Numbered from the stretch's first letter, positions 1 to 9,118 are shown. The stretch is DNA of 40,129 bases from Bacteroidota bacterium (GCA_013286485.1 JABDFN010000007.1:1-40129); one strand, 5' to 3'. The notes: generated by a model not told the origin, from the letters alone. Numbers and translations: made by a program.

Positions 1-2
1 TT

Positions 3-746
3 GTAAAAGGGAATATGGCAGTTAATTACAGAAAAGCTGATATTGCCATACAAACATTCAAAGAGGGATCTGCGATCAACGATTTTAACAAATTTCCACT
101 GTTTGAATATCAATTTGGATGTGCTTATTTTTTTAAGATGGATGCAGCGTGTATTGATCATTTTAAGGTATTCCTAAATAAGTACCAGGGAAAACTATAT
201 GTAAAAGATACCTGGTATAAAATGGCATTGTTCTATTATATAGAGGGAAATATGCAGCAGGCTAATTACTGCCGTGAACAAATTACAAAGCGAGGAAATA
301 CCATAATGGATGCAGACAGAACTGCCGGGCGTTTTGGCGAGCACGACCGTTGGCCAAATATAAATTTACTGAGAGCGCATTTATTAATTGATGGCGGGTA
401 TTATAAACAGGCGTATGATATTTTGAACGCTGTGAATGAACAAAGCCTGCAATCTATTTCTGATAAGCTGGAATATAATTTCAGAATGGGTAGAGTGTGT
501 GATGAACTGGGAGAGAAAGAAAGAGCGTTGTCTCTTTATCAGAAAACATTGAATATGGGGCGGAATGAACGAGATTATTTTGCTGCACGGTCTGCATTGC
601 AAATGGCATTTATTTATGAAAAAGCAGGAGACAATAAAAATGCACTTGCAAAGTATAATGAATGCTTAGGAATACATCATCATGATTTTCAAAGCGCCAT
701 TGATCAGCAGGCAAAAGCAGGGGTAAACAGGCTGACTGTAAAATAA
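3..746 (+). CDS. TPR-repeat protein, 5' end outside window
   Basis: The frame is open from the window edge, with no stop before the first ATG at 15, so the gene most likely begins upstream and this is its C-terminal part (about 247 codons). The sequence is almost wholly alpha-helical, with TPR-like pairs: one around the YKMALFYYIEGNMQQA stretch, one around LLIDGGYYKQAYDIL, and two near the end (YNFRMGRVCDELGEKERAL and ALQMAFIYEKAGDNKNALAKY). Such repeats normally act as protein-binding scaffolds; no catalytic motif is visible. The function is unknown. The fbp gene follows 33 bases later on the same strand. Confidence is high for a TPR-type coding region and low for any role. Confidence 0.8.
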   Translation, partial: VKGNMAVNYRKADIAIQTFKEGSAINDFNKFPLFEYQFGCAYFFKMDAACIDHFKVFLNKYQGKLYVKDTWYKMALFYYIEGNMQQANYCREQITKRGNTIMDADRTAGRFGEHDRWPNINLLRAHLLIDGGYYKQAYDILNAVNEQSLQSISDKLEYNFRMGRVCDELGEKERALSLYQKTLNMGRNERDYFAARSALQMAFIYEKAGDNKNALAKYNECLGIHHHDFQSAIDQQAKAGVNRLTVK

Positions 747-779
747 TTAACTTTGTGGTAATATAATATAGAATTGAAT

Positions 780-1802
780 ATGGCATCCAGAAAATTGATA
801 ACCCTCGATGAGTTTACAATAGAAGAAACCCGCAAGTTCCCGAAAGCAACCGGCGAATTGTCAGCTTTGCTCAGAGATATAAGCCTTGCAAGTAAAATGA
901 TCAATAAGCAGGTACGCAAAGCAGGGCTGGTAGATATTTTAGGAAAACATGGTGCTACCAATGTTCAGGGAGAGGAACAAATGAAACTGGATGTGTACTC
1001 TAATGATACATTGATCAGTGTGTTAAAGAATAGTGCAGACTGTGCAGGTGTTGCATCTGAAGAGAATGATAATGAGCTGTGCTTTGACGATTCTTTTTCT
1101 CATGATTCTAAATACGTGGTACTCTTCGATCCCCTTGATGGCTCTTCGAATATAGATGTGAACGCACCAATAGGTACCATATTTGCCATATACCGTCGTG
1201 TGAGCCCATTGGGTAAACCGGTAACCAAAGAAGATTTTTTACAACCCGGTAATAAGCTGATGGCTGCAGGATATGTTATTTATGGCTCCAGCACTATGAT
1301 GGTATATGCTACAAGGATCGGGGTAAATGGATTTACATTGGAACCATCTATCGGTGAGTTTTGCTTATCTCATCCTGATATAAAATGCCCTGAAAAGGGG
1401 AAAATATATTCAGTAAACCAGGGCAATAGCGCTAAATATGATGATCGTCTTCTTGCTTACCTGGGTTATTGCATGGAAAATAAAAAAGAAGAAGGCCGCC
1501 CCTATTCGCATAGGTATATAGGGTCTATGGTAGCAGATATGCATCGTACCTTAATAAAAGGTGGCATATTTATGTATCCGGCTGATAGCAGTTCACCAAA
1601 AGGAAAGCTGCGCTTGCAATATGAATGTAACCCCATGGCGTTTTTAATTGAAGCTGCCGGAGGTGTTGCCTCTGATGGCAAAGGAAATATACTGGATATT
1701 ATTCCAACAGAATTACATCAGCGTACACCTATATTTATTGGCTCAAAAAGTATGGTGAATAAGGCTTTAGAATTTGTTGCCAATAAAGAAACGGTAGTAT
1801 AA
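780..1802 (+). CDS. fbp: Fructose-1,6-bisphosphatase, class I
   Basis: A 340-residue protein hydrolysing fructose 1,6-bisphosphate to fructose 6-phosphate, the committed step of gluconeogenesis, in the cytoplasm. The class I metal and phosphate site DPLDGSSN is at about residues 117-124, preceded by the [12 protein letters not shown] and SEEND segments that supply acidic metal ligands; the C-terminal [14 protein letters not shown] block is also typical. Length fits the family (about 330-345). I chose ATG at 780 rather than an in-frame TTG six bases earlier, because family members begin close to this point and ATG is preferred. A TAACTTTG box at 748-755 resembles a Bacteroidota -7 element, but no matching -33 box was found. 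A rho-independent terminator follows the stop. Confidence 0.96.
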   Translation: MASRKLITLDEFTIEETRKFPKATGELSALLRDISLASKMINKQVRKAGLVDILGKHGATNVQGEEQMKLDVYSNDTLISVLKNSADCAGVASEENDNELCFDDSFSHDSKYVVLFDPLDGSSNIDVNAPIGTIFAIYRRVSPLGKPVTKEDFLQPGNKLMAAGYVIYGSSTMMVYATRIGVNGFTLEPSIGEFCLSHPDIKCPEKGKIYSVNQGNSAKYDDRLLAYLGYCMENKKEEGRPYSHRYIGSMVADMHRTLIKGGIFMYPADSSSPKGKLRLQYECNPMAFLIEAAGGVASDGKGNILDIIPTELHQRTPIFIGSKSMVNKALEFVANKETVV

Positions 1803-1821
1803 AGCATATTATTTTTCTTAC

Positions 1822-1850
1822 ATCCTCTGCATTGCGGAGGATTTTCTATT
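1822..1850 (+). terminator. Rho-independent terminator after fbp
   Basis: Inverted arms ATCCTCTGC (1822-1830) and GCGGAGGAT (1834-1842) form a nine-pair stem with one T-G wobble and a three-base loop, followed by TTTCTATTT. Placed 20 bases after the fbp stop, it separates fbp from the sdpR-sdpI unit. Confidence 0.8.
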
Positions 1851-1857
1851 TGGAAAA

Positions 1858-1889
1858 TTTGGAAGTTTAATAAATTATTTAGATATTTG
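1858..1889 (+). promoter_or_regulatory. Probable promoter of sdpR-sdpI
   Basis: TTTG at 1858-1861, a 20-base spacer, and GATATTTG at 1882-1889, which matches the Bacteroidota -7 consensus TAnnTTTG at every fixed base except the first. The predicted transcript would start about 15 bases before the ATG at 1912. The -7 box lies inside the palindromic operator described separately. Confidence 0.55.
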
Positions 1890-1897
1890 TCTAAATA
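1876..1897. promoter_or_regulatory. Palindromic operator for the ArsR-type repressor
   Basis: Perfect eight-base inverted arms TATTTAGA (1876-1883) and TCTAAATA (1890-1897) are separated by TATTTG. A/T-rich imperfect palindromes of this size just upstream of an ArsR/SmtB-family gene are the usual binding sites of that family. It overlaps the predicted -7 box, so occupancy would block the promoter; autorepression is inferred. Confidence 0.65.
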
Positions 1898-1911
1898 TTT
1901 AATTACTGAAA

Positions 1912-2169
1912 ATGAATTCTTTGTTTAAAGCGCTGAATGATGAGACGCGAAGGGAAATACTGGAGATGCTGAAAAAAAAGGATCTGACAGCGGGGGAAAT
2001 AGCAGATCATTTTAATATTACCAAGCCCAGTATCTCTCATCACCTCGACCTTTTGAAACAGGCAGGATTGGTAGAAGCAAGTAAACAGGGGCAATTCATT
2101 TATTATTCATTAAATACTTCTGTAGTTGATGAAATACTAAAATGGTTCATGCAATTCAAATCCAAATAA
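1912..2169 (+). CDS. SdpR-like ArsR-family autorepressor
   Basis: An 85-residue winged-helix DNA-binding protein. Residues about 1-20 (LFKALNDETRREILEML) and 26-50 (LTAGEIADHFNITKPSISHHLDLLKQAGLV) give the ArsR helix-turn-helix, followed by a beta wing (GQFIYYSLN). It lacks the cysteine pairs of metal-sensing ArsR/SmtB proteins, and its shortness and the adjacent sdpI-like gene match the Bacillus subtilis SdpR/SdpI arrangement. There, SdpR represses its own operon and is sequestered at the membrane by SdpI when the toxin is present. The downstream gene begins 7 bases after the stop, so the two are co-transcribed. Sequestration in this organism is an inference from the pair. Confidence 0.88.
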   Translation: MNSLFKALNDETRREILEMLKKKDLTAGEIADHFNITKPSISHHLDLLKQAGLVEASKQGQFIYYSLNTSVVDEILKWFMQFKSK

Positions 2170-2176
2170 ATTTTTT

Positions 2177-2848
2177 ATGAATAAAACAATAAAACACATA
2201 CTCTTCACGATCATAACGCTTTTACCGCTATTATACTTATTGATTATCTGGAACAGTATACCGGGCACAGTGCCATTGCACTTTAGCGGAAGCGGCCATT
2301 TACATCCGAACAGGTTTGGTAGCAAAAACGAACTATTTATAGATTGCCTGGTAATGGCTGTTATTTCCATTTTGGTTTATTTTTTGATGCAGTATATCCA
2401 CTATATAGATCCAAAAAGAAGAGGGCAGCGGGTATCTAAGGTTTTCGACAAACTATCTGTATTGATAGTCATATTTATTACGGCCATGAACCTACTGATT
2501 ATTATTGCTGCTACTAAAAACGCAGATATTATTAATTACGTATTAATGCCTATGATGGGGTTATTATTTACTTTCTTAGGTAATTTGATGTACAGCCTTA
2601 AGCCCAATTACTTTGCCGGTATAAGAACACCATGGGCGCTGAGCGATGATGATAACTGGCGAAAAACACACCAGTTGGGTGGTAGCTTGTTTTTTGGGTG
2701 GGGCGTTGCATTTACTATTTTATCGTTGTTATTACCATTACATATTATCAACTATATACTTGAAATTAGCCTGGTAGCACTTGTAATAATAGTGTACGGG
2801 TATTCATTTTTATTATTTAAAAGAGCTGGTAAAAAGGCTGGCCGGTAA
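2177..2848 (+). CDS. SdpI-family membrane protein (DUF1648 + SdpI domains)
   Basis: A 223-residue polytopic membrane protein with about six predicted membrane segments (near residues 7-25, 58-76, 92-112, 118-137, 168-188 and 192-214). The first loop contains the DUF1648 signature IWNSIPGTVPLHFSGSG. Residues about 150-167 carry the SdpI signature NYFAGIRTPWALSDDDNW followed by RKTHQLGG. In Bacillus subtilis SdpI is both immunity protein and signal transducer for the SDP peptide toxin. No toxin gene (sdpC-like) is visible here, so this may be immunity against competitors or a general membrane-stress responder. It lies 7 bases after the repressor gene and 12 bases before an exported hydrolase, so all three may form one operon. 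Confidence 0.88.
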   Translation: MNKTIKHILFTIITLLPLLYLLIIWNSIPGTVPLHFSGSGHLHPNRFGSKNELFIDCLVMAVISILVYFLMQYIHYIDPKRRGQRVSKVFDKLSVLIVIFITAMNLLIIIAATKNADIINYVLMPMMGLLFTFLGNLMYSLKPNYFAGIRTPWALSDDDNWRKTHQLGGSLFFGWGVAFTILSLLLPLHIINYILEISLVALVIIVYGYSFLLFKRAGKKAGR

Positions 2849-2860
2849 TATATTTACAGT

Positions 2861-4279
2861 ATGAAAAGAATTTCTTTGTTTTTTGTTTTGTTTGCTATTG
2901 CCGCTGTATCATTTGCACAGGCACAATTTGTAGGTAATTGGGAAGGAAGCGTGAATGTGGGAAAGAAACTAAGGCTTGTATTCCATATTAAACAGGACGG
3001 GGATAGCCTGCTTACAACCATGGATAGCCCCGACCAGGGTGTTACAGGTATCTCTTGCCAGCATACGGTTACAGATCATGATAGTATGATAGTGGATATG
3101 AGTAATATAGGGATTGTATATGAAGGCAAATTGCTGGGCGATACCATACAAGGATTGTGGCACCAGGGAGGTATGAATGTTGCTATCACATTTGTGAAAA
3201 CAACAAAACCCAGTGAGCTATATAGGCCACAAACTCCTAAACCACCTTTTGATTATATAAGCGAAGATGTGATCTATTATAATAAGGATAAGTCTATCCG
3301 TTTTGGAGCGACTATTACAAAACCAAAAGGTAACGGTCCGTTCCCCACAGTATTGTTGATAACTGGTTCGGGGCAGCAGAACAGGGACGAGGAATTATTC
3401 GGGCATAAACCTTTTGCTGTGATCGCTGATTACCTCACCAAAGATGGTTACCTGGTGATGCGTGTGGATGACAGGGGTATGGGGCAAACCACCGGTGATG
3501 CAATAAATGCAACCACTGCTGATTTTGCAGGAGATGTGATGCAGGGCGTCAATTACCTGGAAACAAGAAAAGATGTGAATGCGAAAAGAATTGTTTTGAT
3601 AGGGCATAGCGAGGGTGGTATCATTGCTCCTATGGTGGCTGTTCAAAGGAAGGATATTTATGCAATAGTAATGATGGCCGGGGCGGGCGTGAAAATTCCT
3701 GAACTTATGGAAGAACAAAGCGCCGCGATAATTGAAAGTGCTTCTCCTAATAAGGGTATGATAGAACAGTATAAAAAGCTATATCGTTCTATGGAGGATG
3801 CAGTACTTGCAGCATCCGACAGTAATGATGTAAGAAACCGCGCTACACTTGCCATGGATACCTGGATGAGAAACACGGTACCTGATATGATAAAAGCGGC
3901 AGGAATGGGCGATGAAGATGCGCGGGAACAATACATCAACTCTTTCGTGACTGTTTATAAAAGTAAATGGTTCAATTATTTCCTGCGCATAGATCCTATA
4001 AACTATTTACCGAAACTGACTTGTAAAGTATTAGCTATAAACGGAGAAAAAGATATACAGGTAATAGCCAAAACAAATCTGCAGGGCATGAAAGATGCAT
4101 TAATGAAAAGCAAGGCTAAGGAATATGAGCTAAAAGAGCTTCCGGGATTGAACCATTTGTTTCAGCAATGTAATACCTGCACATCAGATGAATATGGCAC
4201 ACTTACAGAAACAATATCACCCTCGGCTTTGTCTGTAATGGGTGTGTGGCTGGATGAAAATGTAAAGAATAGTAAGTAA
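2861..4279 (+). CDS. Exported alpha/beta hydrolase (EstD-like esterase)
   Basis: A 472-residue protein with an N-terminal signal peptide (hydrophobic core at about residues 5-19, ending FAQAQ). An N-terminal beta domain (about 22-115) precedes an alpha/beta-hydrolase domain. The nucleophile elbow GHSEGG places the catalytic serine at residue 250; D398 in INGEKD and H432 in GLNHLF complete a plausible triad. Motifs LLITGSGQQNRDE and VMRVDDRGMGQT resemble the EstD esterase group. It probably hydrolyses esters in the periplasm; the substrate is unknown. The start lies 12 bases after the sdpI-like gene, so co-transcription is likely. It converges on the ABC exporter gene with only five bases between the stops, leaving no room for a separate terminator. 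Confidence 0.88.
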   Translation: MKRISLFFVLFAIAAVSFAQAQFVGNWEGSVNVGKKLRLVFHIKQDGDSLLTTMDSPDQGVTGISCQHTVTDHDSMIVDMSNIGIVYEGKLLGDTIQGLWHQGGMNVAITFVKTTKPSELYRPQTPKPPFDYISEDVIYYNKDKSIRFGATITKPKGNGPFPTVLLITGSGQQNRDEELFGHKPFAVIADYLTKDGYLVMRVDDRGMGQTTGDAINATTADFAGDVMQGVNYLETRKDVNAKRIVLIGHSEGGIIAPMVAVQRKDIYAIVMMAGAGVKIPELMEEQSAAIIESASPNKGMIEQYKKLYRSMEDAVLAASDSNDVRNRATLAMDTWMRNTVPDMIKAAGMGDEDAREQYINSFVTVYKSKWFNYFLRIDPINYLPKLTCKVLAINGEKDIQVIAKTNLQGMKDALMKSKAKEYELKELPGLNHLFQQCNTCTSDEYGTLTETISPSALSVMGVWLDENVKNSK

Positions 4280-4284
4280 TATTA

Positions 4285-6075
4285 TTACAGAACTTCTACA
4301 TTTTGCTTTTCCACTTGCTTTTCTACAGCAGTGTATAGATCGTAATAGGTGCCTTTTTTACTAATAAGAGAAGAATGGCTGCCACTTTCAATTATCTGTC
4401 CTTGTTCCATAACTATTATCCGGTCTGCCTTACGGATAGTAGACAGTCGATGGGCAATAACAACAGATGTGCGGCCTTTTATCAAAGTATCAATAGCGTG
4501 CTGTATCAATTGTTCGCTTTCGCTGTCTACAGATGAGGTTGCTTCATCTAAAATAAGAATAGAAGGATCGTACAACAGCGCACGTGCAAAAGATAATAAT
4601 TGTCTTTGCCCCTGCGATAAAGTAGCGCCGCGCTCCATTACATTAAAGTTATAATCTCCGGGCAATCGCATAATAAAATCGTGAATGCCCAGCATCTTAG
4701 CTACTTCCTGCACTTTGCTGAGTGGAATATCAGTATTGCGAAGCGTAATGTTCTCGTATATAGTACCTGAGAACAGAAATACATCCTGCAATACAATGCC
4801 TACGTGTTCACGAAGACTATACATATCATATTCGTTCAGGTCGCGGTTATCTATTAATATGCTGCCTTCCTGTATCTCGTATAGTCTGTTGAGTATGCTA
4901 ATTATAGATGTTTTACCTGCTCCCGTATGCCCTACAACAGCCATTGTTTTCCCGTGTTCCAGTTTGAAGGAAATGCCTTTTAATACAGGAACGCCGGGTT
5001 TATAACTGAAGTGTACATTTTTAAATTCTACATCACCAATAATACGCTGCGGTTGGTAGCTGCCATTATTGTGCAGGTATTCTTTACTATCAAGTATGGT
5101 AAAAATACGGTCGCCTGCTATCATGCCCATTTGCAGTGTATTGAATTTATCTGCCATCATACGAAGCGGACGAAACAGCAGGTTTAAATACATCACAAAC
5201 GAAATGATAACACCGGCTGTCATGTGTGTAGATTGATAATTCAACATGCTTTTAGCACCAAACCAAACCAATAACCCAAGCGAAATAGCCAAAATGATCT
5301 CAACGATCGGGAAGAACACTGAGTAAGCAAAGATGCCTTTGATATTTGCATCACGATGTTCCTTATTTATTTCATCAAATTTTCCGGCTTCACGTTTCTC
5401 TGCAGCAAATGCCTGAACTAAGTACATGCCTGTAAGATGCTCCTGGGCAAATGCATTGAGATGAGCGACCGCATTGCGCACTCGCTGAAATGATTTATTA
5501 ACACTCTCTTTGAACCAATAGGTGGCTATAACAAGTAATGGAAAGGGTATAAGGCATATTAAAGTAAGCTTCCAATTGATGATGATCATTGTAATAATTA
5601 TTGCAATGATGGTAAGCAGATCTGCAGTGATAGAAATAATACCCTCTGAGAAGATATCATTCACCGCTTCTATATCATTTATAGTACGGGTTGTTAATAT
5701 ACCGATAGGAGTTCTATCGTAGAAGGATAGATGTTGATGCAGGATCTTACGAAACACTTCTTTACGCATATCATTTACACTGGTTTGCCCCAGCCAGTTG
5801 GCACGGTAAGCAAACCAAAAGCGTAAAGCGCTTTCTAAAAGCAAGGCAGCTAATTGCAACACACACATCCATATCAACCCGGTTAAAAGATGCTTTTGAA
5901 TGTACGTATCAACTGATGTTTGAATCAACAAGGGACGCAAAACAGATAGCCCGGCTAAAGCTACTGAGAGCGCCATAGTTGTGTACAGCGTTTTCTTATA
6001 TGGTTTTGTAAAACTGAAAATGCGTTTTAGCAAACCCATGTCAAATACCTTTTTTATGGAAGTGTCTTTTGCCAA
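4285..6075 (-). CDS. MsbA-type ABC exporter (fused permease and ATPase)
   Basis: A 596-residue half-transporter that should work as a homodimer in the inner membrane, exporting lipids or drugs with ATP. The six-helix permease domain covers about residues 28-320. The nucleotide-binding domain has Walker A GHTGAGKTS (382-390), signature LSQGQ (486-490), Walker B ILILDE (506-511) and an H-loop in VIAHRLST. The chosen start is TTG at 6075, directly abutting the prfB stop codon in the same frame. It is supported by AGGA seven bases upstream inside prfB and by an N-terminus of the MAK...FD..LLKR type, which I recall from related exporters. The alternative is the ATG at 6039 (residue 13). The substrate cannot be told from sequence. 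Confidence 0.92.
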   Translation of the reverse strand: MAKDTSIKKVFDMGLLKRIFSFTKPYKKTLYTTMALSVALAGLSVLRPLLIQTSVDTYIQKHLLTGLIWMCVLQLAALLLESALRFWFAYRANWLGQTSVNDMRKEVFRKILHQHLSFYDRTPIGILTTRTINDIEAVNDIFSEGIISITADLLTIIAIIITMIIINWKLTLICLIPFPLLVIATYWFKESVNKSFQRVRNAVAHLNAFAQEHLTGMYLVQAFAAEKREAGKFDEINKEHRDANIKGIFAYSVFFPIVEIILAISLGLLVWFGAKSMLNYQSTHMTAGVIISFVMYLNLLFRPLRMMADKFNTLQMGMIAGDRIFTILDSKEYLHNNGSYQPQRIIGDVEFKNVHFSYKPGVPVLKGISFKLEHGKTMAVVGHTGAGKTSIISILNRLYEIQEGSILIDNRDLNEYDMYSLREHVGIVLQDVFLFSGTIYENITLRNTDIPLSKVQEVAKMLGIHDFIMRLPGDYNFNVMERGATLSQGQRQLLSFARALLYDPSILILDEATSSVDSESEQLIQHAIDTLIKGRTSVVIAHRLSTIRKADRIIVMEQGQIIESGSHSSLISKKGTYYDLYTAVEKQVEKQNVEVL

Positions 6076-7164
6076 TTATTGTTCCTCTTTTTCCATCATT
6101 AAATATGCCTTTATAAAATCGTCCAGCTCACCATCCATTACAGGTCCTACATTGCCTACTTCATAATCGGTGCGATGGTCTTTTATCATTTTGTAAGGAT
6201 GAAATACATAAGAGCGTATTTGTGATCCCCATTCTATTTTCTTTTTAGACGCATTTTTAGCATTTTTCAATTCCTGGCGTTTGCGCAATTCTTCTTCATA
6301 CAGGCGGCTCTTCAGCATCTTCAAAGCTTTCTCACGGTTCTCGCCCTGTGTGCGCGCCTGCTGGCACTCTACAATAATACCTGTAGGGGTATGTTTGAGT
6401 CTTACTGCTGTTTCCACCTTATTTACATTCTGTCCGCCTTTGCCGCCTGAACGATAGAATTCCCATTCCAGGTCTGCGGGACTAACTTCTACCTCTATTG
6501 TATCATCCACCAGCGGATATACGAACACAGATGCAAAAGAAGTATGCCTGCGTGCATTAGAATCAAAAGGGGATATGCGCACCAGGCGGTGCACCCCGCT
6601 TTCTGCTTTTAATAATCCGTATGCAAATGCGCCGTCAAATTCTATAGATGCTTGTTTTATGCCGGCACCATCGCCGTATTGCACGTCTATCTCGCTTACT
6701 TTCCATCCTTGCTTTTCACCATACATACGGTACATGCGCAGCAACATTTCTGCCCAATCCTGGCTTTCGGTACCACCTGCACCAGAGTTGATGACCATGA
6801 CAGACGGCATTTCATCTTCAGGTTCATTCAAAGTGCTCTTAAATTCCAGTTCATCAATTTCTTTCAGTGCATTTTCGTAGGAACGTTTTACCTCGTCCTC
6901 GTCTGCCTCACCGGCTTTCCAAAAATCAAATAGCACTGCAAAATCTTCTACTGCTGAGCTTACTTTGGTATAGAGGTCTGTCCAGAATTTATTGATCTTA
7001 ATTTCTTTCAAAATACCGGTAGCGCGGGCATTGTCGTTCCAAAACCCCGGGGACAGCGTTAACTGTTTATCATTTTCAGATTTTGCCAGCCTGTCGTCTA
7101 CCCGTAAAAAGCGATATAAATTTTGCACACGTTCACGCAATTCTTTCAAGTTTTCTGCGGTCAT
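6076..7164 (-). CDS. prfB: Peptide chain release factor 2
   Basis: A 362-residue class I release factor that recognises UGA and UAA and triggers peptide release on the ribosome. The stop-codon recognition tripeptide SPF is at 198-200 ([11 protein letters not shown]) and the catalytic GGQ at 243-245 (GGKGGQN). The reading frame is continuous from [13 protein letters not shown] through the N-terminal helices. The programmed +1 frameshift with an internal UGA near codon 25, present in many bacterial prfB genes, is absent: the corresponding stretch reads YRFLRVDD with no stop. The gene is followed without spacing by the ABC exporter, so the two are probably co-transcribed. A TAnnTTTG box (CAAAGGTA on the plus strand, 7173-7180) lies just upstream. 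Confidence 0.96.
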   Translation of the reverse strand: MTAENLKELRERVQNLYRFLRVDDRLAKSENDKQLTLSPGFWNDNARATGILKEIKINKFWTDLYTKVSSAVEDFAVLFDFWKAGEADEDEVKRSYENALKEIDELEFKSTLNEPEDEMPSVMVINSGAGGTESQDWAEMLLRMYRMYGEKQGWKVSEIDVQYGDGAGIKQASIEFDGAFAYGLLKAESGVHRLVRISPFDSNARRHTSFASVFVYPLVDDTIEVEVSPADLEWEFYRSGGKGGQNVNKVETAVRLKHTPTGIIVECQQARTQGENREKALKMLKSRLYEEELRKRQELKNAKNASKKKIEWGSQIRSYVFHPYKMIKDHRTDYEVGNVGPVMDGELDDFIKAYLMMEKEEQ

Positions 7165-7185
7165 AACGGATGCAAAGGTAACTTG

Positions 7186-7217
7186 ATTAGCTGATATGCT
7201 AATTAGCCAATATGCTA
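7186..7217. repeat. Tandem 16-bp repeat upstream of prfB
   Basis: Two adjacent copies, ATTAGCTGATATGCTA (7186-7201) and ATTAGCCAATATGCTA (7202-7217), differ at two positions. Each copy contains a TAGC/GCTA inverted pair, so it could also form a small hairpin. It sits 22-53 bases upstream of the prfB start and could be a regulatory site or a small intergenic repeat. Confidence 0.6.
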
Positions 7218-7248
7218 ATGTTATTAAAAGATTCTCAAATGTTTAGGC

Positions 7249-9054
7249 CTATAATTTCTGCAGCGGTATTTTGGCTTTTACATTGCCATTTTTATCGGTG
7301 ATGCGCAGAATATATATACCTATTGCCAAGGGCGCGGTGTTGAAAATATTATTGCCATCTGTAGTTGCAGTCCATGTCGCCATTTTTCTTCCCAACTCAT
7401 CGTACACCATTATTTGATCATTCATATTGATATTAGAAATGGTCAGTTCGTTTTTAACGGGGTTGGGGTAAGTTGTGATATTATTTTCATGTTGCAATGA
7501 GATAACGCCAGTATAGTTAGGATCTAAGACAACCCATATGTTTGAAAAAACAGTATCAGGACAACCGAATATAGTTGAAACTATAGCGGCTGAAATGGTA
7601 TCATTGCCGGCAAGTTTTGTAAAAGATATATTATTAGCTGGTGTGGTACCTAAATAGACTCCATTAATAGTCCAAACAATATTATAAGTGGAAGGTGAAT
7701 TTATTAATGATGCAATCATATTCACAGTCAGGCCGGTTTTTTTCAATATAGGACCTGTTATAATAATAGAGGACGAAGAAGATATTGGTCTAGGGGCAAG
7801 TATCATAGTGGTTGTATCGGGTCTTATAATACACTGCGATGATGTGCCGATAGCTTTAACAATAATTGTAGAAGTGCCAAGTGGATAAACGTTTACAGAA
7901 GTTCCGGTAGTGGGCGTAATGGTATTGCCGGTAGGTGAATACCATGTCCATTGATCATAAGAGATATTGGTAACAGAAAGTGTAATAGGTCCGCCGGAAG
8001 CGCAAAACAATACAGTATCTCCTGATCTATGTGTATTGGAATCTACAGATGCTGCCCAGGTGGTTGTAGGAATAGCAAAAAAAGAAGCTGCATCTGTTTC
8101 TTTAAAAATATATGCGTAAGAGAAAGTTAAACTATCGCCGGCAATAAGCGTGTCGAGACTAAAAATAATACCAACACCTTCATCAGCGTTAGATGAATCA
8201 TATCGTACACTACTTGCTGTTCCTGCATACATACTTGCCATGGTAGCAACAGGTGCAAGACCTCCTGTTAATACGAATGCTTTAGCGCGACAGTTGATCG
8301 TACCTAATTCACAAAATGCTTTTGGATAGTGTAACCCCCAGGTACTAACTGATACTATATTATTGGCATTGGGTAGTTGTTGGCAAACATTGCGGGTAGC
8401 ATAATCTCCCGACTGTTTTTCATCATCATCCGCGTCAAAAGTGCGCATGTAGTATATTTTTCTTACAGTATTAGTGCCTGTATTTTTTAAGGTAATGTGG
8501 GCAACTGCATATAAAGAGTTGGCATCTATGCTGATGTTCTGTGTAATACTAAGTTCTGAAGCCGCAGATAATGTATATGTACCTGACCAAGTACTGGAAA
8601 CAGAACTGCCGGTACTTGTATATGAAACATTTTGTCCGGTTAAAGTAGTTTTGGAAAAGCCTGAAGCGCCATTGGTTTGCAAATTAGGATCGTACGCATT
8701 AGCCTCAGAATCGTTCATGCCAATAGCCCAACCTTCTTGGGGAACTCCCGGAAGAAAATAATCTCCGTAATAGGCCGGGCTACCTACTGTCCACCCGTCT
8801 TTATCTGGATCTGCTATAAAGCCAAGGCTGAGCCTGTTATTTGAAAAAGTGAGACCTGTATCACAGGGGTTATAAAAGCTTTGAGTGACATTGGGATAAT
8901 AACCTGTTGGTGCATCGCATGTTGACCCAAAACAACCGTTTGGAGCTATTCCTACCTGCACATAATTTCCTTTTAAAAACACATTGCAGGTATCAAACTG
9001 AGCAATAGCCTGCAGGCTGCATAGCAGGAAAAGAGTAAAAATAAGGGTTCTCAT
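7249..9054 (-). CDS. Secreted protein with T9SS type A sorting domain (paralog 1)
   Basis: A 601-residue exported protein. It has an N-terminal signal peptide (about 1-18, ending AIAQ) and a first domain opening FDTCNVFLKGNYVQVGI that is shared with its upstream neighbour. Then comes a stretch with Ig/PKD-like features (about 330-500) and a C-terminal sorting domain (about 525-601: TYPNPVKNELTI, MVYDELGRK, GIYILRI, ending KAKIPLQKL). The sorting domain directs export through the type IX secretion system and surface attachment or release. The function of the N-terminal domain is unknown. Its last 28 codon-region bases (7253-7280) are identical to those of the neighbouring paralog (9168-9195), showing duplication or gene conversion. 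Confidence 0.88.
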   Translation of the reverse strand: MRTLIFTLFLLCSLQAIAQFDTCNVFLKGNYVQVGIAPNGCFGSTCDAPTGYYPNVTQSFYNPCDTGLTFSNNRLSLGFIADPDKDGWTVGSPAYYGDYFLPGVPQEGWAIGMNDSEANAYDPNLQTNGASGFSKTTLTGQNVSYTSTGSSVSSTWSGTYTLSAASELSITQNISIDANSLYAVAHITLKNTGTNTVRKIYYMRTFDADDDEKQSGDYATRNVCQQLPNANNIVSVSTWGLHYPKAFCELGTINCRAKAFVLTGGLAPVATMASMYAGTASSVRYDSSNADEGVGIIFSLDTLIAGDSLTFSYAYIFKETDAASFFAIPTTTWAASVDSNTHRSGDTVLFCASGGPITLSVTNISYDQWTWYSPTGNTITPTTGTSVNVYPLGTSTIIVKAIGTSSQCIIRPDTTTMILAPRPISSSSSIIITGPILKKTGLTVNMIASLINSPSTYNIVWTINGVYLGTTPANNISFTKLAGNDTISAAIVSTIFGCPDTVFSNIWVVLDPNYTGVISLQHENNITTYPNPVKNELTISNINMNDQIMVYDELGRKMATWTATTDGNNIFNTAPLAIGIYILRITDKNGNVKAKIPLQKL

Positions 9055-9118
9055 GTGGTTAGATTTGATTTAAAATTAATCATACTTACCTAAGACGCAA
9101 TATACCGGTGTTAGGTTG

